Of a DNA stretch of 64,000 nucleotides, positions 50,336-58,918 are shown piece after piece; position 1 is the stretch's first letter; every line of letters begins with the position of its first letter. The position numbers were made by a program, and so were the translations under genes. The notes under the pieces were generated by a model. The model had not been told where the DNA came from and did no database searches. It saw only the letters and a program-made list of their open reading frames with translations. Origin of the DNA: Coprenecus sp949297365 (GTDB lineage: Bacteria > Bacteroidota > Bacteroidia > Bacteroidales > UBA932); the NCBI GenBank assembly GCA_963931055.1, contig OZ006987.1, positions 1,798,001 to 1,862,000 of the forward strand, given 5' to 3'.

Positions 50336-51514
50336 TTATCGTATTTTTAATGTAATTATCGTCAAAATTGCAAGTATGATGCTGATGAGCCAGAAGCGCA
50401 TGACTATCTTGGCCTCAGGTATGGCCCTGGCCGGCTTTTTTATCAGGGCTGGTACTCCTTCCTTCTGGAAGTGGTGGTGCAGCGGGGACATCTTGAACAC
50501 TCTGCGGCCCTCGCCGTATTTTTTCTTGGTGTATTTGAAATACAGTCTCTGGATGATGACCGAGAGGGACTCGGCCAGGAATATGCCGCACAGTATGGGC
50601 AGCAGCAGTTCCTTGCGGATAAGTACCGCAGCCACTCCGATGATGCCTCCCAGGGCAAGGCTGCCGGTGTCTCCCATGAACACCTGGGCAGGGTAGGAGT
50701 TGTACCACAGGAATCCCAGCAGAGCTCCTATCAGGGCCGACATATACACCACGATCTCGCCTGAGTCCGGGATGTACATGATGTTGAGGTATTCGGCATA
50801 GATGACATTTCCGGAGAAATACGCCAGGATACCCAGGACGGCTCCGACTATGGCCGTGACTCCCGCAGCCAGTCCGTCCATGCCGTCGGTCAGGTTGGTG
50901 CCGTTGGATACGGCCGTGATGATGAATATGATGACAAGTATGTATATGACGACCTGAAGCAGTTCCTTGGTCTTGCCGCTGCCGAGGGCCAGCCAGGCGT
51001 AGTCAAACTCGTTGTCCTTGACGAACGGTATGGTAGTCAGGGTGCTGATGGTGTCCTCGTGTACGCATATCGTGATACCGACAGCCAGCCCAAGGATGAC
51101 TTGCCCCACGATCTTGTATTTGCCGGGCATTCCCTCCTTGTTTTTCCGGAAGACCTTGATGTAGTCGTCCGTGAATCCGAGACATCCCAGCCATACGAGT
51201 GTTATCAGCAGCAGCTGGATGTACATGTTGGTCAGGTCTCCGAACAGCAGTACTGCGATGAGTATCGCACCGAGGATGAGTACGCCGCCCATCGTGGGGG
51301 TGCCCTTCTTGGCCAGCTGCCCCTCCAGACCCAGGTCGCGGATCTCTTCCCCGAGCTGCTTGCGCTGCATGTATTTTATGAACTTCTTTCCGAAGCAGAG
51401 AATCAGGACTATCGCAGTGATGCTCGCCAGGATGGAGCGCACTGAGATGTACTGCATGATTCCCGAGCCGGGGAAGTCCAGATACTGAAAATGTTCGAAT
51501 ATATGATATATCAT
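50336..51514 (-). CDS. mraY: Phospho-N-acetylmuramoyl-pentapeptide transferase
   Basis: 392 residues, ten membrane helices. Forms lipid I from UDP-MurNAc-pentapeptide and undecaprenyl phosphate. Motifs KKGTPTMGGVLILGAILIAV, WLGCLGFTDDYIKVFRKNKE (catalytic Asp pair), SNGTNLTDGMDGLAAGVTAI, and MGDTGSLALGGIIGVAAVLI, then MSPLHHHFQKEGV. The first 20 residues precede the usual start MQYISVRSILASITA, so ATG 51457 is a plausible alternative. Overlaps murE by 4 nt. Confidence 0.97.
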   Translation of the reverse strand: MIYHIFEHFQYLDFPGSGIMQYISVRSILASITAIVLILCFGKKFIKYMQRKQLGEEIRDLGLEGQLAKKGTPTMGGVLILGAILIAVLLFGDLTNMYIQLLLITLVWLGCLGFTDDYIKVFRKNKEGMPGKYKIVGQVILGLAVGITICVHEDTISTLTTIPFVKDNEFDYAWLALGSGKTKELLQVVIYILVIIFIITAVSNGTNLTDGMDGLAAGVTAIVGAVLGILAYFSGNVIYAEYLNIMYIPDSGEIVVYMSALIGALLGFLWYNSYPAQVFMGDTGSLALGGIIGVAAVLIRKELLLPILCGIFLAESLSVIIQRLYFKYTKKKYGEGRRVFKMSPLHHHFQKEGVPALIKKPARAIPEAKIVMRFWLISIILAILTIITLKIR

Positions 51515-52962
51515 AGTGCCTCCTTAATGATTTCCTTGTCGTCAAAATGCGATTTCACGCCGTTTACTATCTGATAGTCCTCGTGCCCCTTGCCGGCTAC
51601 GAGTACGATGGCTCCGTCCGGTGCTGTCATTATGGCAGTGCGGATGGCTTCCCGGCGGTCAGTGATGAAGATGGACCTGGCCATGCCCTCAGCATCCAGC
51701 CCTTCCTTCATGTCTCCGATGATGTCCTCCGGCTTCTCGAAGCGGGGGTTGTCTGAGGTGATGACCAGGCGGTCTGCGTAGCGGGCTCCGATGGCGGCCA
51801 TCTCAGGACGTTTGGTGCGGTCCCTGTTGCCGCCGCAGCCGAAGACGGCTATGACGGGAGCACCGCCGCTGATCTCCCGGAGTGTCCTGAGCACGTTCTC
51901 CAGTGCGTCCGGGGTATGGGCGTAGTCTACTACTGCCGTTATCCCCCTCTGTCCTTTGAAATATTCCATCCTGCCCGGTACGGGCCCCATCGCGCTGATG
52001 CTCCTCAGCACCTCCTCCCTGTCGGCTCCCAGCAGCAGGGCCGCTCCGTACACCGCGCAGATATTGTGTGCGTTGTAGTCTCCGATGAACCGGGTCCACA
52101 CCTCGGTCCCGTTGATATTCAGCAGGTATCCTTCCAGGCTGCGCTCCACTATCCGGACCTTGAACTCGGCCATGCTGCCCTCGGAGTATCTGTAGACCCT
52201 GGCAGCCGTGTTCTGGACCATTATGGAGGCGTTCTTGTCGTCGGAGTTTATCAGGGCGAATGAGTCTTTCTCCAGGGAGTCAAACAGGAGCTTCTTGCAG
52301 CGGATGTACTCGCTGAAGGTCTTGTGGTAGTCCAGATGGTCGTGGGTGATGTTGGTAAATACCGCGCCCCTGAAGTGCAGGCCCCTTACGCGGCCCTGGT
52401 GCAGGGCATGGGAACTGACTTCCATGAAGCAGTATTCGCAGCCCCTGTCCGCCATCATGCGCAGGAGGCGGTTGACGGTTATCGGATCCTGGGTGGTGTT
52501 GGTGGTCTCGAAACGGTCGTTGCAGACGTAATTGGCTATGGTGGACAGCAGACCGCAGCAGTAGCCCATCCCCGAGAACAGGCGGTAGAGCAGGGTGGCT
52601 ATGGTGGTCTTGCCGTTAGTGCCGGTGACTCCGACCAGGTTCAGCTGACGGCTCGGATGTCCGAAGAAATTGCCGGCGATGTCGGCCGCGGCCGCTCTGG
52701 AGTCCGCTACCCGGATACCGGTGAGTCCGAGGGATGCAATCTCCTCGGCGGCCTCAGGCTTGCTGTAGACTGCGGCGCAGGCTCCGGCCTCGGCCGCTTT
52801 CCGGATGTATGCGTGCCCGTCGCTCTCGAATCCGTCTATGGCGATGAACAGACTGCCCACAGAGCATTGTCTGGAGTCGGAGGTCACGTCTGTGATATCC
52901 TTGTCCTGTCGGCCTGTCGTCTCCAGCACTTCTATACCTTTTAATATATTGTCCAGTCTCAT
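51511..52962 (-). CDS. murE: UDP-N-acetylmuramoylalanyl-D-glutamate--2,6-diaminopimelate ligase
   Basis: 483 residues. Adds the third residue of the stem peptide. ATP loop VGVTGTNGKTTIATLLYRLF (residues about 110-129), YCFMEVSSHALHQGRVRGL, FTNITHDHLDYHKTFSEYIR, and VVDYAHTPDALENVLRTLRE. LVITSDNPRFEKPEDII contains the DNPR motif that selects meso-diaminopimelate rather than lysine, so the peptidoglycan is of the DAP type. Four nt from ftsI; overlaps mraY. Confidence 0.98.
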   Translation of the reverse strand: MRLDNILKGIEVLETTGRQDKDITDVTSDSRQCSVGSLFIAIDGFESDGHAYIRKAAEAGACAAVYSKPEAAEEIASLGLTGIRVADSRAAAADIAGNFFGHPSRQLNLVGVTGTNGKTTIATLLYRLFSGMGYCCGLLSTIANYVCNDRFETTNTTQDPITVNRLLRMMADRGCEYCFMEVSSHALHQGRVRGLHFRGAVFTNITHDHLDYHKTFSEYIRCKKLLFDSLEKDSFALINSDDKNASIMVQNTAARVYRYSEGSMAEFKVRIVERSLEGYLLNINGTEVWTRFIGDYNAHNICAVYGAALLLGADREEVLRSISAMGPVPGRMEYFKGQRGITAVVDYAHTPDALENVLRTLREISGGAPVIAVFGCGGNRDRTKRPEMAAIGARYADRLVITSDNPRFEKPEDIIGDMKEGLDAEGMARSIFITDRREAIRTAIMTAPDGAIVLVAGKGHEDYQIVNGVKSHFDDKEIIKEAL

Positions 52963-52966
52963 GTCT

Positions 52967-55066
52967 TTACTGTTTCAATGTCAATGTGATCAGTTTCCCC
53001 TTTTCCAGCGGGCTTCCGGCGGCGGGACTCTGTGACGAGACTCTGCCCGAACCATTGAAGACGACCTTGTAGCCTTCATTTTCCAGAAGGTATACAGCGT
53101 CTTTGAGGCCCATTCCCTCCACATCGGGGACGATGCCCTGTTCTATGGTCAGAGAGCTGATGAGCTGCTCTCCGGTGCTTCTGTCCATCTCAACGTGTAT
53201 CCAGCCGTCTTCCACCGGCCTTGTGCGCATGGGCATGTAGTCCGTCGGCATACCTTTCTGACCGGCCAGTCCCGAGGCCAGCCTGGGATTATCCAGGGGA
53301 GTCTTTCCGGCGGAGTGAAGCGGTTGGTTCCATTCCGGATGCGATGTATATATTTTGTCCGCTATGCGCTTGAATACCGGGGCTGCCCAGGTGGCTCCGT
53401 AGAAGTTGCCTCTGGTCTTGCCTGTGTACAGCACCACGATGCAGGAGTATTTCGGATCATCGGCCGGAAAATACCCGGCGAACGATGCCTGATGCCTGCG
53501 GTATCCCTCGCTGTCCTCGTACCGGCCGTTTATGGCCACTCTGGCCGTGCCGGTCTTTCCGGCTATGGCGTATCTTTCGTCATTGCATATCTTGGCGGTA
53601 CCTTCCTCAACCACACCCCTGAGAGCCTTTCTGACGGCTTTAAGAGTGCTCTTGGAGCAGATGGAACCGCTTACTACTGTCGGACCGGAGCTTTCCTCTA
53701 CGATACCGTCCTTTTCAAAGTCCTCGATGAAGTAGGGCCTCATCATCTTGCCGCCGTTGGCTACGGCGTTGTAGAATGTCAGAATGTGCATGGGCGTGAC
53801 AGTCAGGGCGTATCCGTATCCCAGACTGGCCAGGGTGGAGCCGGACCACTGCGGGTCGTCCGGACTGGTGATGTATGCATAACCTTCTCCGCCTATGTCA
53901 AGGTTGAGTTTCTCGACCAGTTTCATATTGTGCAGACGGGACACATAGGTGGCCGGATCGTCACCGTAGGCCTCGATGATCATCTTGGCGAACGCGATGT
54001 TGGATGATTTCTCGAATGCCTCAAGAGCCGTAATCTTGCCGTAGCCGCCTCTGTGAGTGTCGGTAATCGAGTGCCCGGCGTAACGCCATATTCCATTACC
54101 TGCGTCTACTTCAGTGTCCAGAGTGATGCAGCCGTCCTCGATCATGGCCATCAGGGCGGCCAGTTTAAGGGTGGAGCCCGGCTCGGTAGCGTGGGCGATG
54201 GCGTAGTTGTAGGACTCGTCGAAAGTACCGTCGCTCTTCTTGAACATGTTGGCGATACCTCTTATGGCGCCTGTCCTGACATCCATTATGACAGCGGTTC
54301 CGCCTTCAAACACATCGCTCATGGCCAGCTGCTCCCTCAACTCGGTCTCGGCCGCCTCCTGTATGCGCACGTCTATGGTTGTCCTGATATCGTATCCGTC
54401 CACGGCCGGCCGGGCAGGAGCTCCGTTGACCGGTATCCACTGGTCTCCGAGAGTGCGGTGTACGGTCTGTATGCCTTTCTCGCCGCGCAGTCTATAGTCG
54501 TAGGTGAACTCTATGCCGGTTCCCCCTCCGTCAGCGTTGAGATAGCCGATGGTCCTGTTGGCCAGCTTTCCGTAAGGATTGACTCTCTCGCTGTCAGTGT
54601 CAACTATGAGCCCTCCCTTGAACTGTCCGAGTCTGAATACGGGAAAGCGTCTGATCTCGGCCAGCTCTCCGAAGTCCACTTTGCGGTTGCCTATTTTAAG
54701 ATATCTCTTGCCGGTCTTCCTGGCGTTGAGCAGTTCGTTCCTGTAGGCTCTGGCTGACTTGTCCCTGAACATGGCCGACAGGCAGCGGGACAGGGAATCT
54801 ATCTTGGGCATCAGGACGCTGTCCGGCATGGCTTTGGAGTCCCAGTGCAGGTCGTAGACCGGAATGGATACCGCAAGCGGGCGTCCGTCATAGGAGAGGA
54901 CGCTGCCTCTGGACGGCTCCAGTACCTGTTCTTTATAGATGTCGTCCAGCGTGACCCTGTCCTTGTTGACCTGGACGAGGATGATGCGGACTATCGCTCC
55001 AAGTCCTGCCAGAAGGAAGACAAGGTATACGTAGAGAAATCTGGTAAAAGTACTTGTCCTGGCCAT
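52967..55066 (-). CDS. ftsI: Division-specific penicillin-binding protein FtsI (PBP3) with PASTA domain
   Basis: 699 residues. N-terminal anchor (FTRFLYVYLVFLLAGLGAIV), PBP dimerisation domain (SRGSVLSYDGRPLAVSIPVY), transpeptidase with SxxK in ATEPGSTLKLAALMAMIEDG (residues about 302-305), SSN in EKSSNIAFAKMIIEAYGDD, and KTG in AIAGKTGTARVAINGRYEDS. A single C-terminal PASTA domain (VPDVEGMGLKDAVYLLENEG, about 640-699) binds muropeptides. It cross-links septal peptidoglycan with FtsW. It lies 3 nt after the ftsL-like gene. Confidence 0.97.
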   Translation of the reverse strand: MARTSTFTRFLYVYLVFLLAGLGAIVRIILVQVNKDRVTLDDIYKEQVLEPSRGSVLSYDGRPLAVSIPVYDLHWDSKAMPDSVLMPKIDSLSRCLSAMFRDKSARAYRNELLNARKTGKRYLKIGNRKVDFGELAEIRRFPVFRLGQFKGGLIVDTDSERVNPYGKLANRTIGYLNADGGGTGIEFTYDYRLRGEKGIQTVHRTLGDQWIPVNGAPARPAVDGYDIRTTIDVRIQEAAETELREQLAMSDVFEGGTAVIMDVRTGAIRGIANMFKKSDGTFDESYNYAIAHATEPGSTLKLAALMAMIEDGCITLDTEVDAGNGIWRYAGHSITDTHRGGYGKITALEAFEKSSNIAFAKMIIEAYGDDPATYVSRLHNMKLVEKLNLDIGGEGYAYITSPDDPQWSGSTLASLGYGYALTVTPMHILTFYNAVANGGKMMRPYFIEDFEKDGIVEESSGPTVVSGSICSKSTLKAVRKALRGVVEEGTAKICNDERYAIAGKTGTARVAINGRYEDSEGYRRHQASFAGYFPADDPKYSCIVVLYTGKTRGNFYGATWAAPVFKRIADKIYTSHPEWNQPLHSAGKTPLDNPRLASGLAGQKGMPTDYMPMRTRPVEDGWIHVEMDRSTGEQLISSLTIEQGIVPDVEGMGLKDAVYLLENEGYKVVFNGSGRVSSQSPAAGSPLEKGKLITLTLKQ

Positions 55067-55069
55067 GCG

Positions 55070-55393
55070 TCAGTCCTCCTTAAGATTGATTCTCGTGGGC
55101 GGAGTGTCCGGGGGCAGAAGCTCCAGACCGCTCTGCTCGAGCAGCTGCTCTATCTCGCCTCTTTTCCCTGAATACAGCAGCCTGGTGTATTTGCCCAGGT
55201 ATTCCGAGCGCAGGTTGCGCAGAGTCTCCTCATTGCGGGCGATTCTCTGCATGGTGTTGCGTGTCCAGAAATGGATGCTGATGTAGACAATCACCAGGAT
55301 GAATATGTAGATGATGAATTTCCAGTTCTTTGTCAGGCCGCGCCTGGCCAGTACCTGTCCTCCCAGTACGTTTTCCAGAATCTCCTTTTTCAT
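55070..55393 (-). CDS. ftsL: FtsL-like division protein
   Basis: 107 residues between rsmH (overlap of 4 nt) and ftsI, the position of ftsL in dcw clusters. A cytoplasmic part of about 25 residues (LENVLGGQVLARRGLTKNWK) precedes one helix (FIIYIFILVIVYISIHFW) and a periplasmic coiled coil (TMQRIARNEETLRNLRSEYL; LLYSGKRGEIEQLLEQSGLE). Sequence is poorly conserved; the assignment rests on position and topology. It would complex with FtsQ and FtsW-FtsI. Confidence 0.85.
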   Translation of the reverse strand: MKKEILENVLGGQVLARRGLTKNWKFIIYIFILVIVYISIHFWTRNTMQRIARNEETLRNLRSEYLGKYTRLLYSGKRGEIEQLLEQSGLELLPPDTPPTRINLKED

Positions 55394-56301
55394 ACGGCTT
55401 TTTTCCGTGCGGCCCTCAGTTTTGCACTTCTGGCCCTTGTGTTGCGCATTATCTCATCTTCCCCGGGGAGGACGGGTTTTCTGGTAATGACATCGAAGGG
55501 ACAGTCTCTGCGGCCGTACAGGTCGGTGGTGTCCTTTCCCTCTACATTCCCGGTCTTGAAATAATTCTTGACCATACGGTCTTCGAGGGAGTGATATGTT
55601 ATGATTACGGCCGTGCCCCCCGGTCTGAGGGACTTGCCGATACCGGTCAGAAGATGCTCCAGACACTTCATCTCGCCGTTGACCTCGATCCGCAGGGCCT
55701 GGTATACTCTGGCCAGGAACTTGTGGGGGGCGATGGCGGGCAGGATGCTTTCCAGAGCGTTGTTCAGGTCGGTTGTGGTCTCAATCGGTTTCCGGGCGCG
55801 TGCCGAGCAGATCAGGGAGGCGGCTTTCCGGCTGCCGTCCACTTCCCCGTACAGGCGGAGAATGCCGGCGAGGGACTCCTCGTCATAGCTGTTGAGGATG
55901 TCCGCCGCATTCTGCCCGGAGGAGGTGTTCATCCTCATGTCCAGGTCTGCGTCAAACCGGAATGAGAACCCTCTTTCAGGAGTGTCGAACTGATGGGAGG
56001 ACACTCCGAGGTCGGCCAGGATGCCGTCCACGCCGTCGTAGCCCAGATATCTGATGTAGTTGTGGATGAACCGGAAATTGGCCCGTACAGCCGTTGTCCG
56101 GCAGTCCTGCGGGGCATTGACTACGGCTTCCGGGTCCTGGTCAAATGCAATCAGCCTGCCGTTTTCGCCCAGCCGCGAGAGTATGGCACGGCTGTGACCG
56201 CCTCCGCCGAGGGTGGCGTCCACATATACTCCTGAGGGCTTTATCCCGAGCATATCCATGCTTTCTTCAAGCAGGACTGGTGTATGGTAAGATTCAGGCA
56301 T
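55390..56301 (-). CDS. rsmH: 16S rRNA (cytosine(1402)-N(4))-methyltransferase
   Basis: 303 residues. Methylates N4 of C1402 in the decoding centre. SAM motif GVYVDATLGGGGHSRAILSR (residues about 24-43), ADLGVSSHQFDTPERGFSFR, YGEVDGSRKAASLICSARAR, and the C-terminal TYHSLEDRMVKNYFKTGNVE. Complete length. It follows mraZ by 10 nt and overlaps ftsL by 4 nt. The C-terminal KPVLPGEDEIMRNTRARSAK is typical. Confidence 0.98.
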   Translation of the reverse strand: MPESYHTPVLLEESMDMLGIKPSGVYVDATLGGGGHSRAILSRLGENGRLIAFDQDPEAVVNAPQDCRTTAVRANFRFIHNYIRYLGYDGVDGILADLGVSSHQFDTPERGFSFRFDADLDMRMNTSSGQNAADILNSYDEESLAGILRLYGEVDGSRKAASLICSARARKPIETTTDLNNALESILPAIAPHKFLARVYQALRIEVNGEMKCLEHLLTGIGKSLRPGGTAVIITYHSLEDRMVKNYFKTGNVEGKDTTDLYGRRDCPFDVITRKPVLPGEDEIMRNTRARSAKLRAARKKAV

Positions 56302-56311
56302 GGCTGGCAGA

Positions 56312-56758
56312 TTATCCTAGTATCTTTTCGGCCAGAGCGGCGAAGGCGTTCTCGTCCATGAGGGAGCTTTCGTATCTCTCCCTGGCCCATAACTCAATCT
56401 TGTGGTCATTGCCGGCGAATATCACTTCTTTCCCGGCGCCTATGCTGTCCAGAAGCTGTCGGGGAATGGATATCCTGCCCAGTTTCCCGTCCGGCTCGAC
56501 AACGGCCCTTCCGCTCATGTATCCTCTCCAGAAAGTGGCGTGCTCGGGATTGAAGAAGTTGAGTCTGGACTTGATGTCCTCGGACTCTCTTTCCCACTCG
56601 CGGTAAGTATAGATGTCGAGACAGGGGGAATAAAGGTCTTTTTTCACAACGAGGCGCATCGGCTCATCGGGGTCCATAAGGGCCTTGAACGCAGAAGGAA
56701 AGACCAGTCTTCCCCTGTCGTCAACCTTGGCTTTGTATTCTCCGATGAACTTTGTCAT
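56312..56758 (-). CDS. mraZ: Transcriptional regulator MraZ
   Basis: 148 residues. Two SpoVT-AbrB-like repeats: FIGEYKAKVDDRGRLVFPSA (residues about 4-23) and GRAVVEPDGKLGRISIPRQL with DSIGAGKEVIFAGNDHKIEL. MraZ forms a ring that binds spaced repeats before its own gene. Here four phased 10-bp repeats lie at 56794-56833, directly upstream of its promoter box. First gene of the dcw operon; rsmH follows after 10 nt. Confidence 0.96.
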   Translation of the reverse strand: MTKFIGEYKAKVDDRGRLVFPSAFKALMDPDEPMRLVVKKDLYSPCLDIYTYREWERESEDIKSRLNFFNPEHATFWRGYMSGRAVVEPDGKLGRISIPRQLLDSIGAGKEVIFAGNDHKIELWARERYESSLMDENAFAALAEKILG

Positions 56759-56780
56759 TGCGTTGTCAGATTATTTCCTG

Positions 56781-56788
56781 CAAAAATA
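56781..56788 (-). promoter_or_regulatory. dcw operon promoter box
   Basis: TATTTTTG on the minus strand, 22 nt before the mraZ ATG. Confidence 0.6.
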
Positions 56789-56793
56789 ACTAA

Positions 56794-56833
56794 AATCTTA
56801 CACAAACTTCCACTTTTTTACATTTTTTTCCAC
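56794..56833 (-). promoter_or_regulatory. mraZ: MraZ box: four phased 10-bp repeats
   Basis: On the minus strand the segment divides into four 10-mers, GTGGAAAAAA, ATGTAAAAAA, GTGGAAGTTT and GTGTAAGATT, in exact 10-bp phase. Known MraZ operators are short direct repeats with 10-bp spacing. It sits between the dcw promoter box (56781-56788) and the divergent M23 promoter box (56851-56858). Confidence 0.65.
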
Positions 56834-56850
56834 AATTTGAAATTCTTTTC

Positions 56851-56858
56851 TACATTTG
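56851..56858 (+). promoter_or_regulatory. M23 peptidase promoter box
   Basis: TACATTTG on the plus strand, 4 nt before the ATG at 56863; the mRNA would be nearly leaderless. Confidence 0.5.
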
Positions 56859-56862
56859 TGTC

Positions 56863-58248
56863 ATGAATTTTCAGGAGATAAAAGAAAGAGTGCTGACAGA
56901 CAGACTTTTCAAAGGAGTCGTGATAGGAGTGCTGTCCACTGTTGCCGTCGAACTTCTCATTCTTATCATAGTCTGGATTGTAAGGTTGATTCCGGCTCCG
57001 TCCGGAAGAGAAGCCGTCATTACGGATGCGGAGCCGTCTTACCCGGAGCAGAACGTTGCGGTGCGGACAGATGAGAGGGCGGAGACTGTCTCTGAGGATG
57101 AGGTCTACGAGTACGGCATCCCGCTTTCCAGGTATCGTAAGGTGGAGGGAAATATCCGCAGGGGAGAGTTCTTCTCGACGCTTATGACCAGGCTGGGGGC
57201 TTCTCAGAGTGATATCTATGCCCTGGATGCCCTGTCCAAAGGGGTCTTTGACATGCGTCAGATAAAAGTAGGTTATCATTACCACGCATATTATCTGCCC
57301 GGCGAGCCGGATACTCTGGCCCAGGTGGTCTACGAGAAAGACAATGCCTCCTACGTTGTGTTCACGCTGCGCGACTCTCTTTCGGTCAGGGTGGAGGACA
57401 AGGATATCGTCAGCTCGATAGATTATGTGGAAGTGAATATAGAGAACTCCCTGTGGCAGGATATAATAGACGCCGGGGCTCCGGCCCTGCTGGCTGTCTC
57501 GCTGGCGGACATATATGCCTGGAGCATCGACTTCTTCGGTCTTCAGAAAGGAGACTCCTTCAAGGCTGTGTACGAGAAGTCCGAGTGCGACGGAGAGATC
57601 CTGAATGTGGAGCGGGTCCTGTACGCCGAGTTCACGCACGGAGACCAGGCCTACAAGTCCTACTGGTTCGATGACGGCAGCGGCAATTATTACTGGAATG
57701 AGAAAGGGGAGAGTATGCGCAAGGCCTTCCTCCGTGCTCCTCTGAGCTATACCAGGATCAGTTCGGGCTTCACATATCACAGACGGCATCCGATAACCCG
57801 GAAGGTCAGGCCTCATACCGGTATAGACTACGCGGCTCCGACGGGCACAGAGGTGATGAGCATCGGAGACGGAGTGGTGGTCTATAAAGGTTATAAGACA
57901 GCTGAGGGCAATATGGTGAAGATAAAGCACAATTCAGTATATACGTCGGCATACCTGCATCTGTCCCGCTATGGCAAGAACATCAGCGTGGGGCAGAGGG
58001 TCAAGCAGGGGCAGGTGATAGGCTATGTGGGCAGTACCGGCTATTCTACCGGGCCGCATCTGGATTTCCGCATATGGAAGAACGGAACGCCTATCAATCC
58101 GCTCAAGATGGAGTCGCCTCCAGCCGAGCCGCTCTCCAAGGACGATATGCCTGCCTTCCTGAAGAGCATGAAGGAGTCTGAGACCGCCGCCGCCCGTTTC
58201 GGAGCCCGCACGGTGCTGAGACAGATGGTGGAAACTATTAAGAAATAA
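56863..58248 (+). CDS. M23 (LytM-type) peptidase, membrane anchored
   Basis: 461 residues. N-terminal helix (GVVIGVLSTVAVELLILIIV, about 19-38), then an OapA/LysM-like periplasmic region (about 90-310; NIRRGEFFSTLMTRLGASQS, AWSIDFFGLQKGDSFKAVYE) and a C-terminal LytM domain. HTGIDYAAPTGTEVMSIGDG has the metal His and Asp; YLHLSRYGKNISVGQRVKQG has the base His. The last motif is GPHLDFRIWKNGTPINPLKM, where canonical enzymes have HLH: the third zinc ligand is Asp. This variant is frequent in Bacteroidota. It cleaves or activates peptidoglycan hydrolysis next to the dcw cluster, from a promoter that may share the MraZ box. Confidence 0.92.
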   Translation: MNFQEIKERVLTDRLFKGVVIGVLSTVAVELLILIIVWIVRLIPAPSGREAVITDAEPSYPEQNVAVRTDERAETVSEDEVYEYGIPLSRYRKVEGNIRRGEFFSTLMTRLGASQSDIYALDALSKGVFDMRQIKVGYHYHAYYLPGEPDTLAQVVYEKDNASYVVFTLRDSLSVRVEDKDIVSSIDYVEVNIENSLWQDIIDAGAPALLAVSLADIYAWSIDFFGLQKGDSFKAVYEKSECDGEILNVERVLYAEFTHGDQAYKSYWFDDGSGNYYWNEKGESMRKAFLRAPLSYTRISSGFTYHRRHPITRKVRPHTGIDYAAPTGTEVMSIGDGVVVYKGYKTAEGNMVKIKHNSVYTSAYLHLSRYGKNISVGQRVKQGQVIGYVGSTGYSTGPHLDFRIWKNGTPINPLKMESPPAEPLSKDDMPAFLKSMKESETAAARFGARTVLRQMVETIKK

Positions 58249-58273
58249 AATCGGAATAGAATTAAAAAATTAT

Positions 58274-58281
58274 TATATTTG
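58274..58281 (+). promoter_or_regulatory. efp promoter box
   Basis: TATATTTG on the plus strand, 33 nt before the efp ATG; AT-rich upstream. Confidence 0.55.
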
Positions 58282-58314
58282 CGAAACAATATATAAGAGA
58301 AGTTTATAGAATTT

Positions 58315-58884
58315 ATGGCAACAACTGCAGATTTCAAGAACGGACTTTATTTCAACTATGAGGGGAAACCCGTATCGATTATATGGTTTCAGCATGTGAA
58401 ACCCGGTAAGGGTCCGGCTTTCGTGAAGACAAAATTACGCAACCTGGAGAACGGTAAGATCCTTGACAGGACCTTCACCGCCGGAGAGAAGATTGACCCG
58501 ATCAGTGTGGAGCGCAGACCCTACACCTATCTGTATAAAGACGATATGGGCTACAACTTCATGCATACCGAGACCTACGAGCAGGTCAGCATTCCCGAGG
58601 AGATGGTGGAGAACGCCGACCTTATGAAAGAGGGACAGTATGTCGAGATGATGTTCCTGGCCGATGAGGAGAAATGTCTTACTTGCGAGCTTCCCACTTA
58701 CGTGGAGCTTGAGGTCACATATACCGAGCCTGCCGTAAAAGGCGACACTGCTTCCAGCAATGCCCTCAAGGCGGCTACTCTTGAAACCGGTGCGGAGATC
58801 ATGGTGCCTCTGTTCATCAATCAGGGCGACAAGATCCGCGTCAACACTGTTGACAGAAGCTATGGTGAGCGTGTAAAGGAGTAA
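58315..58884 (+). CDS. efp: Elongation factor P
   Basis: 189 residues, a usual EF-P size. Rescues ribosomes stalled at polyproline. Three OB-like domains: KNGLYFNYEGKPVSIIWFQH with the loop VKPGKGPAFVKTKLRNLENG carrying the Lys that is modified in other species, the middle RPYTYLYKDDMGYNFMHTET, and C-terminal NALKAATLETGAEIMVPLFI followed by GDKIRVNTVDRSYGERVKE. Apparently monocistronic, with a promoter box 33 nt upstream. Modification enzymes are not in the window. Confidence 0.97.
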   Translation: MATTADFKNGLYFNYEGKPVSIIWFQHVKPGKGPAFVKTKLRNLENGKILDRTFTAGEKIDPISVERRPYTYLYKDDMGYNFMHTETYEQVSIPEEMVENADLMKEGQYVEMMFLADEEKCLTCELPTYVELEVTYTEPAVKGDTASSNALKAATLETGAEIMVPLFINQGDKIRVNTVDRSYGERVKE

Positions 58885-58918
58885 GATGACAGTGTACTAA
58901 AACTGACCTGAGAAAAAA

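Noticed and set aside
41883..56758. Absence of murF in the dcw cluster
   Set aside because: Bacteroidales dcw clusters generally lack murF, which sits elsewhere, so this is not a lesion.
56818..57930. 370-residue minus-strand frame over the M23 gene
   Set aside because: Antisense to a clear M23 peptidase; composition is an antisense shadow with no motif.
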